From Engelhardtia mirabilis (GTDB lineage: Bacteria > Planctomycetota > UBA1135 > GCA-002686595), in contig CP036296.1 in the NCBI GenBank assembly GCA_007751255.1, positions 4,340,001 to 4,404,000 on the forward strand: a stretch of DNA of 64,000 nucleotides. Direction: 5' to 3'. The translations under genes were made by a program, and so were the position numbers. The notes under the pieces are model-generated. The model saw only the letters and a list, made by a program, of their open reading frames with translations. It was not told where the DNA came from and made no database searches. This document shows positions 20,924-29,108 of this stretch, piece after piece. Positions within the stretch are counted from its first letter, which is position 1. Each line of letters begins with the position of its first letter.

Positions 20924-23900
20924 ATGCGTCTGGCCGTCGATACCGTGCTCACGATCCATCCCGCGCGACTGGTGCCGGGGGTCGTTGTCGCCCTGGCGCT
21001 CGCCCTCCCGGCTCGGTCGGCGGCAGCCCAAGTCGACGACGATCCCAGCGGACAGTGGTTCGCCCTCCCCGTCGATCGGGAGGCGGCGCGGCTCTCCGTG
21101 GAAGCGCTCGACCACCTGGACGCCCAGCGCTGGGAGCTGGCCATCGACGCCCTGATGGATCTGGTCGACGGGCGGCCCGAGAACCTCCTGCCGGACGGCT
21201 GGGCCACCGACCTGGAGCGCCCGTCCCAGATGGCCCACCACCTCGGTGCGGCCGAGTGGGCCCGCGGCACCCTCGCGAACCTGCCCCGCGCGGCACTCGA
21301 GATCTACGCCCTGCGCTTCGGACCCAAGGCGGATGAAGCCGTCGCCCACGCCCTGCGCGACGGCTCGACCGAGGAGCTGCGCGCGGTCGCCGACCACTAT
21401 CCGGTGGCCCCCGCCGCCGCTCGCGCCCTGCGCGCCGGCGGAGACCTGGCCTTCGCCGCTGGCCAGTTGTCCGAGGCCAGCCTGCTCTGGGATCGCGCCA
21501 GCCTGCTCGAACGCCGACTCGGGATCCACGACGCCCAGGCGGCTCAGGTGCGCGTCGATGCCCTCGAGGCCGTCGCCACGACAGCCGAGTTCGGCCCCCC
21601 CGACTCGGGCTTCACGCTGCCCGGCCCGGGGCAAGCTCCCGGCCCCGTGCCCCGCGGCGAGCGCGAGACCTGGTCCGCCGACGTGCCCGACAACCCCTTC
21701 GCCTTCGGCGCATCGCGGTCCGACTACCCCAACCTCGTGCCCGTCGTGCACGGGGATCGGGTCTACCTCAGCACCACGCTCAACGTCCTGTGCCTGGATG
21801 CCTTCGACGGCACCGAGCTGTGGCGTTCGCCGGAGCCCCCGGGTTGGGCCCAACTCGGGTCCGATGATCGCGAGAGCCTCGAGAAGGCGATCGACAAGGA
21901 GAACCAAGTGGTCGTGCCGGCGGTCGGCTCCGGGGTCGTGGTCGCCGCCCAACAGATCCCCTACGCGGCGCTGCCCAACGACGACTACCAGAGCTTTGTG
22001 ATCATGCGCGCCCTCCCCGATCGTCGGCTGTTCGCCTTCGACTCGGAGACCGGCAGGCTGCTCTGGCGCCACCTGCCGCCGCCCGCCTGGGACGGGCTGA
22101 CCGGCAGCTTCAGCGAACGCATGTCCGTCGCCGGCGCACCGATAGTCGCCGGGTCGCGCGTGATCGCGCCGATGTTCCGCATGGAGGGTCGCGTGGACCT
22201 GCAGGTCGCAGCCTTCGATCTGCACAGCGGCGACCTCCTGTGGTCCACGCCGGTGATCAGCGGTCAACGCGAACTGAACATGTTCAATCGGCACGAGCGC
22301 GAGTATTCCGCGCCGCCGGTGCGCGTCGAAGGCGACCTGGTGCTGGTGGCGACCCAACTCGGCACGGTCGCCGCCCTGGATCTGTTCAACGGGGCCGTGC
22401 GCTGGCAAGCGACCTACGACCAGATTCCCCTGCCGCCCACGCGCGGGCTGATCTCGAGCGATCGTCGCCTGACCTGGAAGAATTCGCCGCCGGTCGTCTC
22501 CGAGGGAGTCGTGTTGGTCACGCCCTTGGACTCCGAGGATCTGATCGCGGTCGACATCGACCAGGGCAGCGTCCTGTGGTCCCAGCCGGCCTCGTCCCTG
22601 CGGCCCGCGCGCCAGAGCGACAGCGAGGTCGACGCCCTGATCGGCGCCGGCGAGCGCGAGGTCTACTTCTCGGGCGGCTGGGTGGCAGCCTGGCGCAAAG
22701 CGGAGGGTCTGCGCGCGCGGGCCCAGCTGGCCCCTGGCTCCCTGCGCGTGGAGTTGGATCCCGGCCCGACCACCTACAGCAGCGCCCAGCGCGCGCCGCG
22801 GGCTCTGGTCGCCGAGGGCATGGTCCTGGTCCCCGGCAGCACGGAGCTGCGCGCCTACGATTTGCGCGACGGGTCCGAGGTCGACGGCGTCGGCTTCCCG
22901 TGGGAGAAGGGCGAGCGCGGCAACCTGGCGGTCGGGCCCGGCCTGCTGGTCTCCGCCAACAACAAGACGATCACGGGCTTCCTGGATCTGGCCGTGCTGG
23001 AGAGCCGCGCCGCGGCTCGCCTGGCCGCCGCTCCCGGGGACGACGGCGCGGCCCTCGAGCTCGCGCGTCTGCTGAACCGCCGAGCGCGCAGTCAGATCGC
23101 CCTGGGCCACGCATCCGACTCCCTGGCCCTCTTGGAGCGCGCGCGCGCGACCCTGCAGGACCGGATCGAGGGCGCCGCGGCGCCCCTGGTCAGCGAGTTG
23201 GTGGCCAACCTCCAACTCGAGGCCGACCTGCGCCGCACCCTGGGACAACCGGAGCCGGCCCGCGACCTGCTCGAGCGCGGGCTCGAGATCGCGCGCGCCC
23301 CGGGTCAGGTGCGCGACCTGCTGCTGGCCCTGCTGCCCGTGGTTCGCACCTACGACGTCGACGCCTGGCTCGCTGCGCTCGAGGACCTGCGCCGCCGCTG
23401 CGGCGACCTCGACATCGGCATCGAGCACCTGATCGGCGACCCGGAGTGGATCGAATTCGCCCGCGTCGACGGCGTCTGGGCCCTGCCCGTGCCCGCCGGC
23501 GGTTGGGCCCTGGCCAAGCGCGCGCTGTGGTCGCAGGAGCGCGGTCATTTCGCTGAGGCCCTGGAGGATTGGCACGCCGTCCTGGCCGGCTACCGCAACG
23601 AGCACGTGTCCGCCGACGTGACCCTCGGGGAGCGCTCCGTGGCGCGCATCGCCGACCTGCTCGCCGCCGGTGGCCCGCACCTCTACGAGCCCTTCGAGGC
23701 CCGCGCTCGGACCCTGCTCGACGAAGCCCTGTCGCGCGGGGACGGCGACGCCCTGGATCGTTTGCCGCAGCTCTTCCCCTTCGCGGAGGCGACCCTCGAG
23801 GCGCGGCGCGAGCGCCTGAGCCTGGCCCTCGACCAGGGCGACGTGAGGGCCTTGGCCGAGGCGGTCGGCGCCCTGACCGCCGACCTCGATCCGCGCCTCG

Positions 23901-25426
23901 ACGAGCTCGCTCGCGGCGCGCTACTCGCTCGCCTCGCCATCGGCCTGGGGCGCTCCGGCAACCGCGACTTCGAGCGCGCACTGCTCACGCGCCTGGCGGG
24001 CACGCTGCCGGACCTGCAGCTCCAGGACGAGCCCTTCGCGGGCCAACGTCTCGATGAGGTGGTCGCGCGCTTCCCCGCCAACGTGCCGCAGCCGCGCCCT
24101 ACCGCTAGCTTCGACCAGCAGATCATGCTCGGCGACGAGCTGCCGGGACCCTGGCACATGCTGGGACAGCCGCCGGTCGGTGCGAACTCGGCCGGCGGCG
24201 AGGTGCCGCGTCCGCTGATCGTGGTCAGCGGCGGCGAGCTCCAGGCCTTCGACGTGGACCAACCGGACAAGCCACTGTGGACCGGGCGTCCGCCGCTCGA
24301 CGAGCTGCCGGTGGAACAGGAGCAACGCTGGGTCCTGACCCCGAGCCGTGTCGTCGTGGGCTCGGACGGTCTCCTGGTCGCGATCGACGTGTCCAGCGGT
24401 CGCGCGGCGTGGATCCACGCGATCGGCCGCGGTGAGCTGCGCGCGGTCACCGCCACCGACGGAGTGGTCATCGCCCAGGTCTTCGATCTGATCGACCGGA
24501 CCCACCAGCTGATGGGGATCGACGCCATCGGCGGCGACGTCCTGTGGACCACGCCCCTGCCCAGCGGACCGGGCTGGTTCTCGCCCCTGGCTGCGAACGG
24601 TCACGTGGTCGCGATCGCCTACGAGACGGTCGGACCGGCGGATGCCTGCGTGCTCGATGCCTTCACCGGCGAGCTGCGCGGCCAGATCCAGTTGCCGGAC
24701 AAGCTCGGCTCGTGGATCGACCGCGCCCCTTGGATCACCGGCGACCGACTGGTGCTACCCAGCCTGTTGCGCGGCCGCGTGGCCGCCATCGACCTCGAGC
24801 GACTCGACGAGGCCTGGTCGATCGAACTCGGTGACGACCGCGACCTGCGCGCGGTGTTGACCCACGCGGGCCGCATGTTCCTCGTGGCCGAGGGCAACGG
24901 CCTCGGCGAGGGTGGCCGCCGCGGCGCGATCATCGAAGTCGATCCGCGCCTGGGCTCGCGCCGCACGGTCTACTCCCTGGACCGCGAGGACCGCGTGATC
25001 GGCGTGCGGCGTGGTGATCGCATCGAGCTCCCCATCCCCATGGTCTTCACCGTCTCGTCGCCGCGCAGCGACGAGCGGGCCCAGGTCACGGCGATCGACC
25101 TGGATCGCGGGCGACAGTGGGTCCAGGAACTCGCCGTCACCGAGACGATGCTCTACGACCCCTCATGGGCGCGGGCCGTCGTGTCCGAGACCACCGTGGC
25201 GCTCTTCTACGCCCAACGGGCGCGCCGCAACGGGACTCGCGAGCGCGTCTGGCTCGACTTGCTCTCGCGGCCCGACGGCACCCGCCTCGGTCGTCGCTTC
25301 GTGCCGAGCGAGTACGAGGCCTTCCAATCACTCACGCCCCTGGCCAGCGGTTCGACCCTCTGGCTGGGCTGCAAGAGCCCCCGCGGGACCATGGACCGCA
25401 TCGACCTGTGGAGGAACGAGCGATGA
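20924..25426 (+). CDS. Giant secreted PQQ-propeller / TPR protein
   Basis: 1500 residues. The signal peptide covers about residues 1-35 (LVPGVVVALALALPARSAAA). Residues 240-690 form a first beta-propeller with PQQ-type blades, for example LCLDAFDGTELWRSPEPPG, FAFDSETGRLLWRHLPPPA and VDIDQGSVLWSQ. Residues 700-1050 are TPR-like helices, and a second propeller runs from about 1085 to the end (VAIDVSSGRAAWIHAIG, LDAFTGELRGQIQLP). No dehydrogenase active site is recognisable, so a scaffold or binding role is more likely than catalysis. It starts after a 143-base gap and ends in an ATGA overlap with the next gene. Confidence 0.75.
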   Translation: MRLAVDTVLTIHPARLVPGVVVALALALPARSAAAQVDDDPSGQWFALPVDREAARLSVEALDHLDAQRWELAIDALMDLVDGRPENLLPDGWATDLERPSQMAHHLGAAEWARGTLANLPRAALEIYALRFGPKADEAVAHALRDGSTEELRAVADHYPVAPAAARALRAGGDLAFAAGQLSEASLLWDRASLLERRLGIHDAQAAQVRVDALEAVATTAEFGPPDSGFTLPGPGQAPGPVPRGERETWSADVPDNPFAFGASRSDYPNLVPVVHGDRVYLSTTLNVLCLDAFDGTELWRSPEPPGWAQLGSDDRESLEKAIDKENQVVVPAVGSGVVVAAQQIPYAALPNDDYQSFVIMRALPDRRLFAFDSETGRLLWRHLPPPAWDGLTGSFSERMSVAGAPIVAGSRVIAPMFRMEGRVDLQVAAFDLHSGDLLWSTPVISGQRELNMFNRHEREYSAPPVRVEGDLVLVATQLGTVAALDLFNGAVRWQATYDQIPLPPTRGLISSDRRLTWKNSPPVVSEGVVLVTPLDSEDLIAVDIDQGSVLWSQPASSLRPARQSDSEVDALIGAGEREVYFSGGWVAAWRKAEGLRARAQLAPGSLRVELDPGPTTYSSAQRAPRALVAEGMVLVPGSTELRAYDLRDGSEVDGVGFPWEKGERGNLAVGPGLLVSANNKTITGFLDLAVLESRAAARLAAAPGDDGAALELARLLNRRARSQIALGHASDSLALLERARATLQDRIEGAAAPLVSELVANLQLEADLRRTLGQPEPARDLLERGLEIARAPGQVRDLLLALLPVVRTYDVDAWLAALEDLRRRCGDLDIGIEHLIGDPEWIEFARVDGVWALPVPAGGWALAKRALWSQERGHFAEALEDWHAVLAGYRNEHVSADVTLGERSVARIADLLAAGGPHLYEPFEARARTLLDEALSRGDGDALDRLPQLFPFAEATLEARRERLSLALDQGDVRALAEAVGALTADLDPRLDELARGALLARLAIGLGRSGNRDFERALLTRLAGTLPDLQLQDEPFAGQRLDEVVARFPANVPQPRPTASFDQQIMLGDELPGPWHMLGQPPVGANSAGGEVPRPLIVVSGGELQAFDVDQPDKPLWTGRPPLDELPVEQEQRWVLTPSRVVVGSDGLLVAIDVSSGRAAWIHAIGRGELRAVTATDGVVIAQVFDLIDRTHQLMGIDAIGGDVLWTTPLPSGPGWFSPLAANGHVVAIAYETVGPADACVLDAFTGELRGQIQLPDKLGSWIDRAPWITGDRLVLPSLLRGRVAAIDLERLDEAWSIELGDDRDLRAVLTHAGRMFLVAEGNGLGEGGRRGAIIEVDPRLGSRRTVYSLDREDRVIGVRRGDRIELPIPMVFTVSSPRSDERAQVTAIDLDRGRQWVQELAVTETMLYDPSWARAVVSETTVALFYAQRARRNGTRERVWLDLLSRPDGTRLGRRFVPSEYEAFQSLTPLASGSTLWLGCKSPRGTMDRIDLWRNER

Positions 25427-26715
25427 GACCGACCGCAAGACTCGGCGTGCTGACCGTAGCCGCAGCCCTGCTCGCCAGCGCGGCTTCGGCCAGGCCCCAG
25501 TTGGCGTCCGTGCTGGATCCGGCTACTGCCGCGCCGGCATCGGCAACCGTGGCGGCGCCCTTCGCTGCACCTGTCGCAGTTCCGATCGCGGATCCACGCG
25601 CCCAACCGACGGGGCCCGTGGCCGCGTCGGTGCTCGGCGCACAGCAGACCGGCCCCGCGCAAACGCCGTCGATCACGCCGGAGCAGGTCCAGGCGGTGGC
25701 GCGCGGGTTGGCTTGGCTGGCGGCGCACCAGAACGGTGACGGGAGCTGGACCGGCAAGGTCGGCTACAAGCTCAACAACGGCTATCGCTACACCCGCGAG
25801 AGCGGTCACGTGGGCGTGACCTCCCTGGCCCTGATGGCCTTCCTGGCTGGCGGGCACCTGCCCGGCCGCGGGGAATACGGCGAGGTCGTCGAACGGGGGC
25901 TGAACTGGATCCTCGACGTGGCCGACGCCCAGGGCGACGGCTACATGACGTCGGGCGGTACACGCATGTACAGCCACGCCTTCGCCACCCTGGTGCTGGC
26001 GGAGATCTACGGCATGACGCACCGCGAGGACGTGCGCTCGGTGCTGCAACGCGCGGTGGACTTCATCGTGCGCGCCCAGAACGAGGAGGGTGGCTGGCGC
26101 TACGAGCCCTACGCGCCCCAGTCGGACATGTCGATCGTGGTCTGCCAGGTCCTGGCCCTGCGCGCGGCGCGCAACATCGGCATCCGCGTGCCCAAGACCA
26201 CCATCGACCGGGCGGCCCAGTACATCGTCGACTCGGCGATCACCGAGCACGACCGTCGCGGCGGATTTCAGCACCACATGTTCGCGGACGAGGTCGGCGC
26301 ATTCGTCTACCAGAAGGACAGTAGCAGCCGCTCGTCCTTCCCCCTCACATCGGCCGGGGTCACGGCCCTGCACGGCGTCGGGATCTACTCCGACGAGGCC
26401 ATTCGCCAGGGGCTCGACTACCTCAACGCCAACCTCAGCCACTTCAACGACCGCTACGGCACCCGCGACAACGGCCATTACTTCTTCTGGTACGGGCACT
26501 ACTACGGCGTGCAGGCCATGTTCACGGCCGGCACCCAGAACGGCGTCGACTACTGGAACCCCTACTACACCGAAGTGCGCGAAGTGATCCTCGACCTGCA
26601 GCAGCCGGACGGCTCGTGGCCCAACAGCGTCGGCCCCGGCCCTGAGTTCGGCACTGCGGTAGCGCTGCTGGTGCTCGAGATCCCCTACCGCTACCTGCCC
26701 ATCTTCCAACGCTAG
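25423..26715 (+). CDS. Secreted prenyltransferase/squalene-cyclase-fold repeat protein
   Basis: 430 residues with a signal peptide (about 1-24) and an Ala/Pro-rich linker to residue 85. The rest is an alpha/alpha barrel made of repeats such as LAWLAAHQNGDGSWTG, VDFIVRAQNEEGGWRYEP and ILDLQQPDGSWPNS (QW-like motifs). The DXDD motif of squalene-hopene cyclases is not seen, so cyclase activity is doubtful. It ends in YLPIFQR, like its paralogue at 32867-34111. GAGGA precedes the ATG, which overlaps the preceding stop (ATGA). It is probably a periplasmic binding module of the cluster. Confidence 0.85.
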   Translation: MRPTARLGVLTVAAALLASAASARPQLASVLDPATAAPASATVAAPFAAPVAVPIADPRAQPTGPVAASVLGAQQTGPAQTPSITPEQVQAVARGLAWLAAHQNGDGSWTGKVGYKLNNGYRYTRESGHVGVTSLALMAFLAGGHLPGRGEYGEVVERGLNWILDVADAQGDGYMTSGGTRMYSHAFATLVLAEIYGMTHREDVRSVLQRAVDFIVRAQNEEGGWRYEPYAPQSDMSIVVCQVLALRAARNIGIRVPKTTIDRAAQYIVDSAITEHDRRGGFQHHMFADEVGAFVYQKDSSSRSSFPLTSAGVTALHGVGIYSDEAIRQGLDYLNANLSHFNDRYGTRDNGHYFFWYGHYYGVQAMFTAGTQNGVDYWNPYYTEVREVILDLQQPDGSWPNSVGPGPEFGTAVALLVLEIPYRYLPIFQR

Positions 26716-29108
26716 TGCCGGCATCGAACGACCGAACGAATCAGGCGCGCACGGATGCGCCGCTGACACGCACGCCGCGCCTCGAGGCGCGGCTGGTGGC
26801 CCTGCGTGGGCGCCTGGTGCGTTCGGTCCTGCTGCACGCCGCCGGCTCGGTGCTGCTGGTGGCCAGCGGCTGGATCCTCTTCGCGTTCCTGGCCGACTGG
26901 GGCCTGCAGGTCCCGCGCCTCGTGCGACTGTTGCACCTGGGTGTGCTCGCGGCCCTGCCCCTGGCGGCCGCCTGGCGCGAAGGCTATCGGCACCTGCGAC
27001 GCATCCCCGACCGCAGCGGACTGGCCGTGCTGGCCGAGCGCGGCACGCCCGGCTCCGATCAACTATTGGTCAGCGCGGTCCAGTTCCAGTCCAGAGCCGC
27101 CGACTCCTCGGTCGGTGGCAAGACCGGACCGGGCGGTGGCGTAACCGGATCGGGCGGCGAGAGCGGACTCGAGTCCGAACTGATCGGCCGCGTGCTGGCG
27201 CAAGCCGAGCACCGCGCCGACGAGATCGACTTCGACGCGGCCCTCGACGCGCGCGGACCCCACAGGCGCTTCGCTCTGGGCTCGGTCGCCGCCCTGGCCG
27301 TGAGCGTCGGCCTGTTCGCCCTACCCGGGAACTACGCTTCGATCTTCATCGGTCGACTGTTGGGTGGGAATCAGCCCTGGCCACAGCGCACGTTCCTGGC
27401 CCTCGAGCTGCCGGTCGCCGAACGGGACGGCATGGTGCGGATCGAAGGTGAAGTGCTGCGCGCGCAGATCGCCCGCGGTACCGACCTCAACGTCATCGTC
27501 ACCGCCGAGGGTGTGATCCCGGGCGAGGTGCGGCTGGTCTTCGACGACGGCCGCCGCACGACCCTGGCTGGGGGCGCGCGCGGCGTCTTCCGCACGCGCC
27601 TGCCCGCCATGCGTGAGAGCGTGGGTTTCTACGTAGTGGGCGGTGACGATCGCGACGGCCTGCCCCGCGCCGAGGTCGAGGTGCTGCGGCCGCCGGACGT
27701 CACGGCCGTGGCGATCGCGGTCGAGCCTCCGCCCTACAGTGGACTGCCCCGGGAGGTCTTCACCGACGGCGGCGCGCGCGCCCTGCGCGGGTCGCGGGTC
27801 ACCGTGGCGGTGCGCGTGGATCCGCCCGAGGTGCAGGGCCGCGTGGTGCTCTTGCCCGAGAACCGCACCATCGAACTGACCTCGCAACCGATGCCGGGCT
27901 CCGAGAACGACGACAGCTTCGGCCTCGGCTTCGAGTTCCTGGCCGAGCGCGACGTGCGCCTGCGCTTCGAGCTGACCGACGCCAACGGCCTGTCGAATCC
28001 CGATCCGGGCCTGTTCGCGATCGACGTGGTCGAAGACCGCGCGCCGGAGGTCCAGTTGGCGGCACCGGGTCGTTCTAACGTGGAGACGATCGCCGGAGGC
28101 GCGCTGCCCCTGCGAGCGAGAATCGACGACGACTTCGGGGTGATCGACGTGAGCTGGCGCGGGCGGCGCTCGAGCGAGGACGACTGGAGCCTGGGCGCGC
28201 CCCTGGCGGCAGTGGTCCTGGACGAATCGCCCCTGCCCGGCCGGCCGCCGCGCGCGGTGCGGGTGCATCAGTTGCTCGAGGTCAACGACCTGCTCGGCGA
28301 AGGCGACGTGGACGGCGCGCAGTTGGTGATCGAGGTCGCCGCCACCGACAACGGTCAGCCGCCCCACGAGGGCGTCACGCCGCCGGTGCGCCTGCGCGTG
28401 CTGCGCGCGGACGAGATGCTGCGGCGGGTGCAGGACCGCCTGGCCGCGGCCCGGGTCGACGCCGCCGCGCTGGCCGAGTTGCAGCGCGAGCGTCGCGGGC
28501 GGGTGGAGGACCTGCTCGACGGGCTGACCGACGACGGCCTGGGCAGCGCCAACCTCGGCGCCGCCGACGAACGGGCCGTGCGTAGCGCCATCAACGGCCA
28601 GCGCCGTGTCCGCACCGACTCCCAGGGCCTGATGCGCTCACTCGCGGCGGTGACCGAGATGGTGCTCTACGCCCGCCTCGACCCGAAGGCCGAGGAGCTG
28701 CTCACCGAGCTCGACCGGGCCCAGGCCGAACGCGTCGAGCGCGCCTTCGTCGAGGAACCCTGGCGCGACCTGGTCGCGTTCCGCGCGTCCTCCACCGTGG
28801 GTCAGGGAGGCTTTGCCGGGCACCTGGTCGACCTGGTGGAGCTCGGCCTCGCGGTCGAGGGCGGGGTCGACGAGGGCTTGGCAGCGCTCGATCGCGCCGA
28901 GCTGGCGACCAGCGACAGCGCGCGTCGCGTGGCCCTGGTCGAGGCGGTAGAGGCGCAGTCGGCGACCTTGACTCGCATCGAGGATCTGCTCGACCGACTG
29001 GCCGAGTGGGACAACTTCCAGTCGGTCCTGACCCTGGCCCGCGATCTGCTCGAGCGGCAGAAGGCGGTTCGCGATCGCGCCCGGCGCTTGGCAACGGAGG
29101 AACGGTGA
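26715..29108 (+). CDS. DUF4175-like membrane protein
   Basis: 797 residues, start GTG at 26715 sharing one base with the preceding TAG. Three membrane segments lie near the N-terminus (LLHAAGSVLLVASGWILFAF; LLHLGVLAALPLAAA; FALGSVAALAVSVGLFALPG). They are followed by a long beta-rich extramembrane domain with Ig-like spacing and a helical C-terminal third. The topology and its position before a long coiled coil resemble DUF4175 proteins, which neighbour MoxR/VWA operons in other phyla. I could not confirm the assignment by profile. The stop overlaps the next ATG (TGATG). Confidence 0.65.
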   Translation: MPASNDRTNQARTDAPLTRTPRLEARLVALRGRLVRSVLLHAAGSVLLVASGWILFAFLADWGLQVPRLVRLLHLGVLAALPLAAAWREGYRHLRRIPDRSGLAVLAERGTPGSDQLLVSAVQFQSRAADSSVGGKTGPGGGVTGSGGESGLESELIGRVLAQAEHRADEIDFDAALDARGPHRRFALGSVAALAVSVGLFALPGNYASIFIGRLLGGNQPWPQRTFLALELPVAERDGMVRIEGEVLRAQIARGTDLNVIVTAEGVIPGEVRLVFDDGRRTTLAGGARGVFRTRLPAMRESVGFYVVGGDDRDGLPRAEVEVLRPPDVTAVAIAVEPPPYSGLPREVFTDGGARALRGSRVTVAVRVDPPEVQGRVVLLPENRTIELTSQPMPGSENDDSFGLGFEFLAERDVRLRFELTDANGLSNPDPGLFAIDVVEDRAPEVQLAAPGRSNVETIAGGALPLRARIDDDFGVIDVSWRGRRSSEDDWSLGAPLAAVVLDESPLPGRPPRAVRVHQLLEVNDLLGEGDVDGAQLVIEVAATDNGQPPHEGVTPPVRLRVLRADEMLRRVQDRLAAARVDAAALAELQRERRGRVEDLLDGLTDDGLGSANLGAADERAVRSAINGQRRVRTDSQGLMRSLAAVTEMVLYARLDPKAEELLTELDRAQAERVERAFVEEPWRDLVAFRASSTVGQGGFAGHLVDLVELGLAVEGGVDEGLAALDRAELATSDSARRVALVEAVEAQSATLTRIEDLLDRLAEWDNFQSVLTLARDLLERQKAVRDRARRLATEER

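Noticed and set aside
20465-23680. A 1071-codon open frame on the minus strand
   Set aside because: It lies opposite the VWA/GATase and PQQ genes and is Gly/Ala/Arg/Gln-rich without motifs. Such long antisense frames are expected at this GC content.
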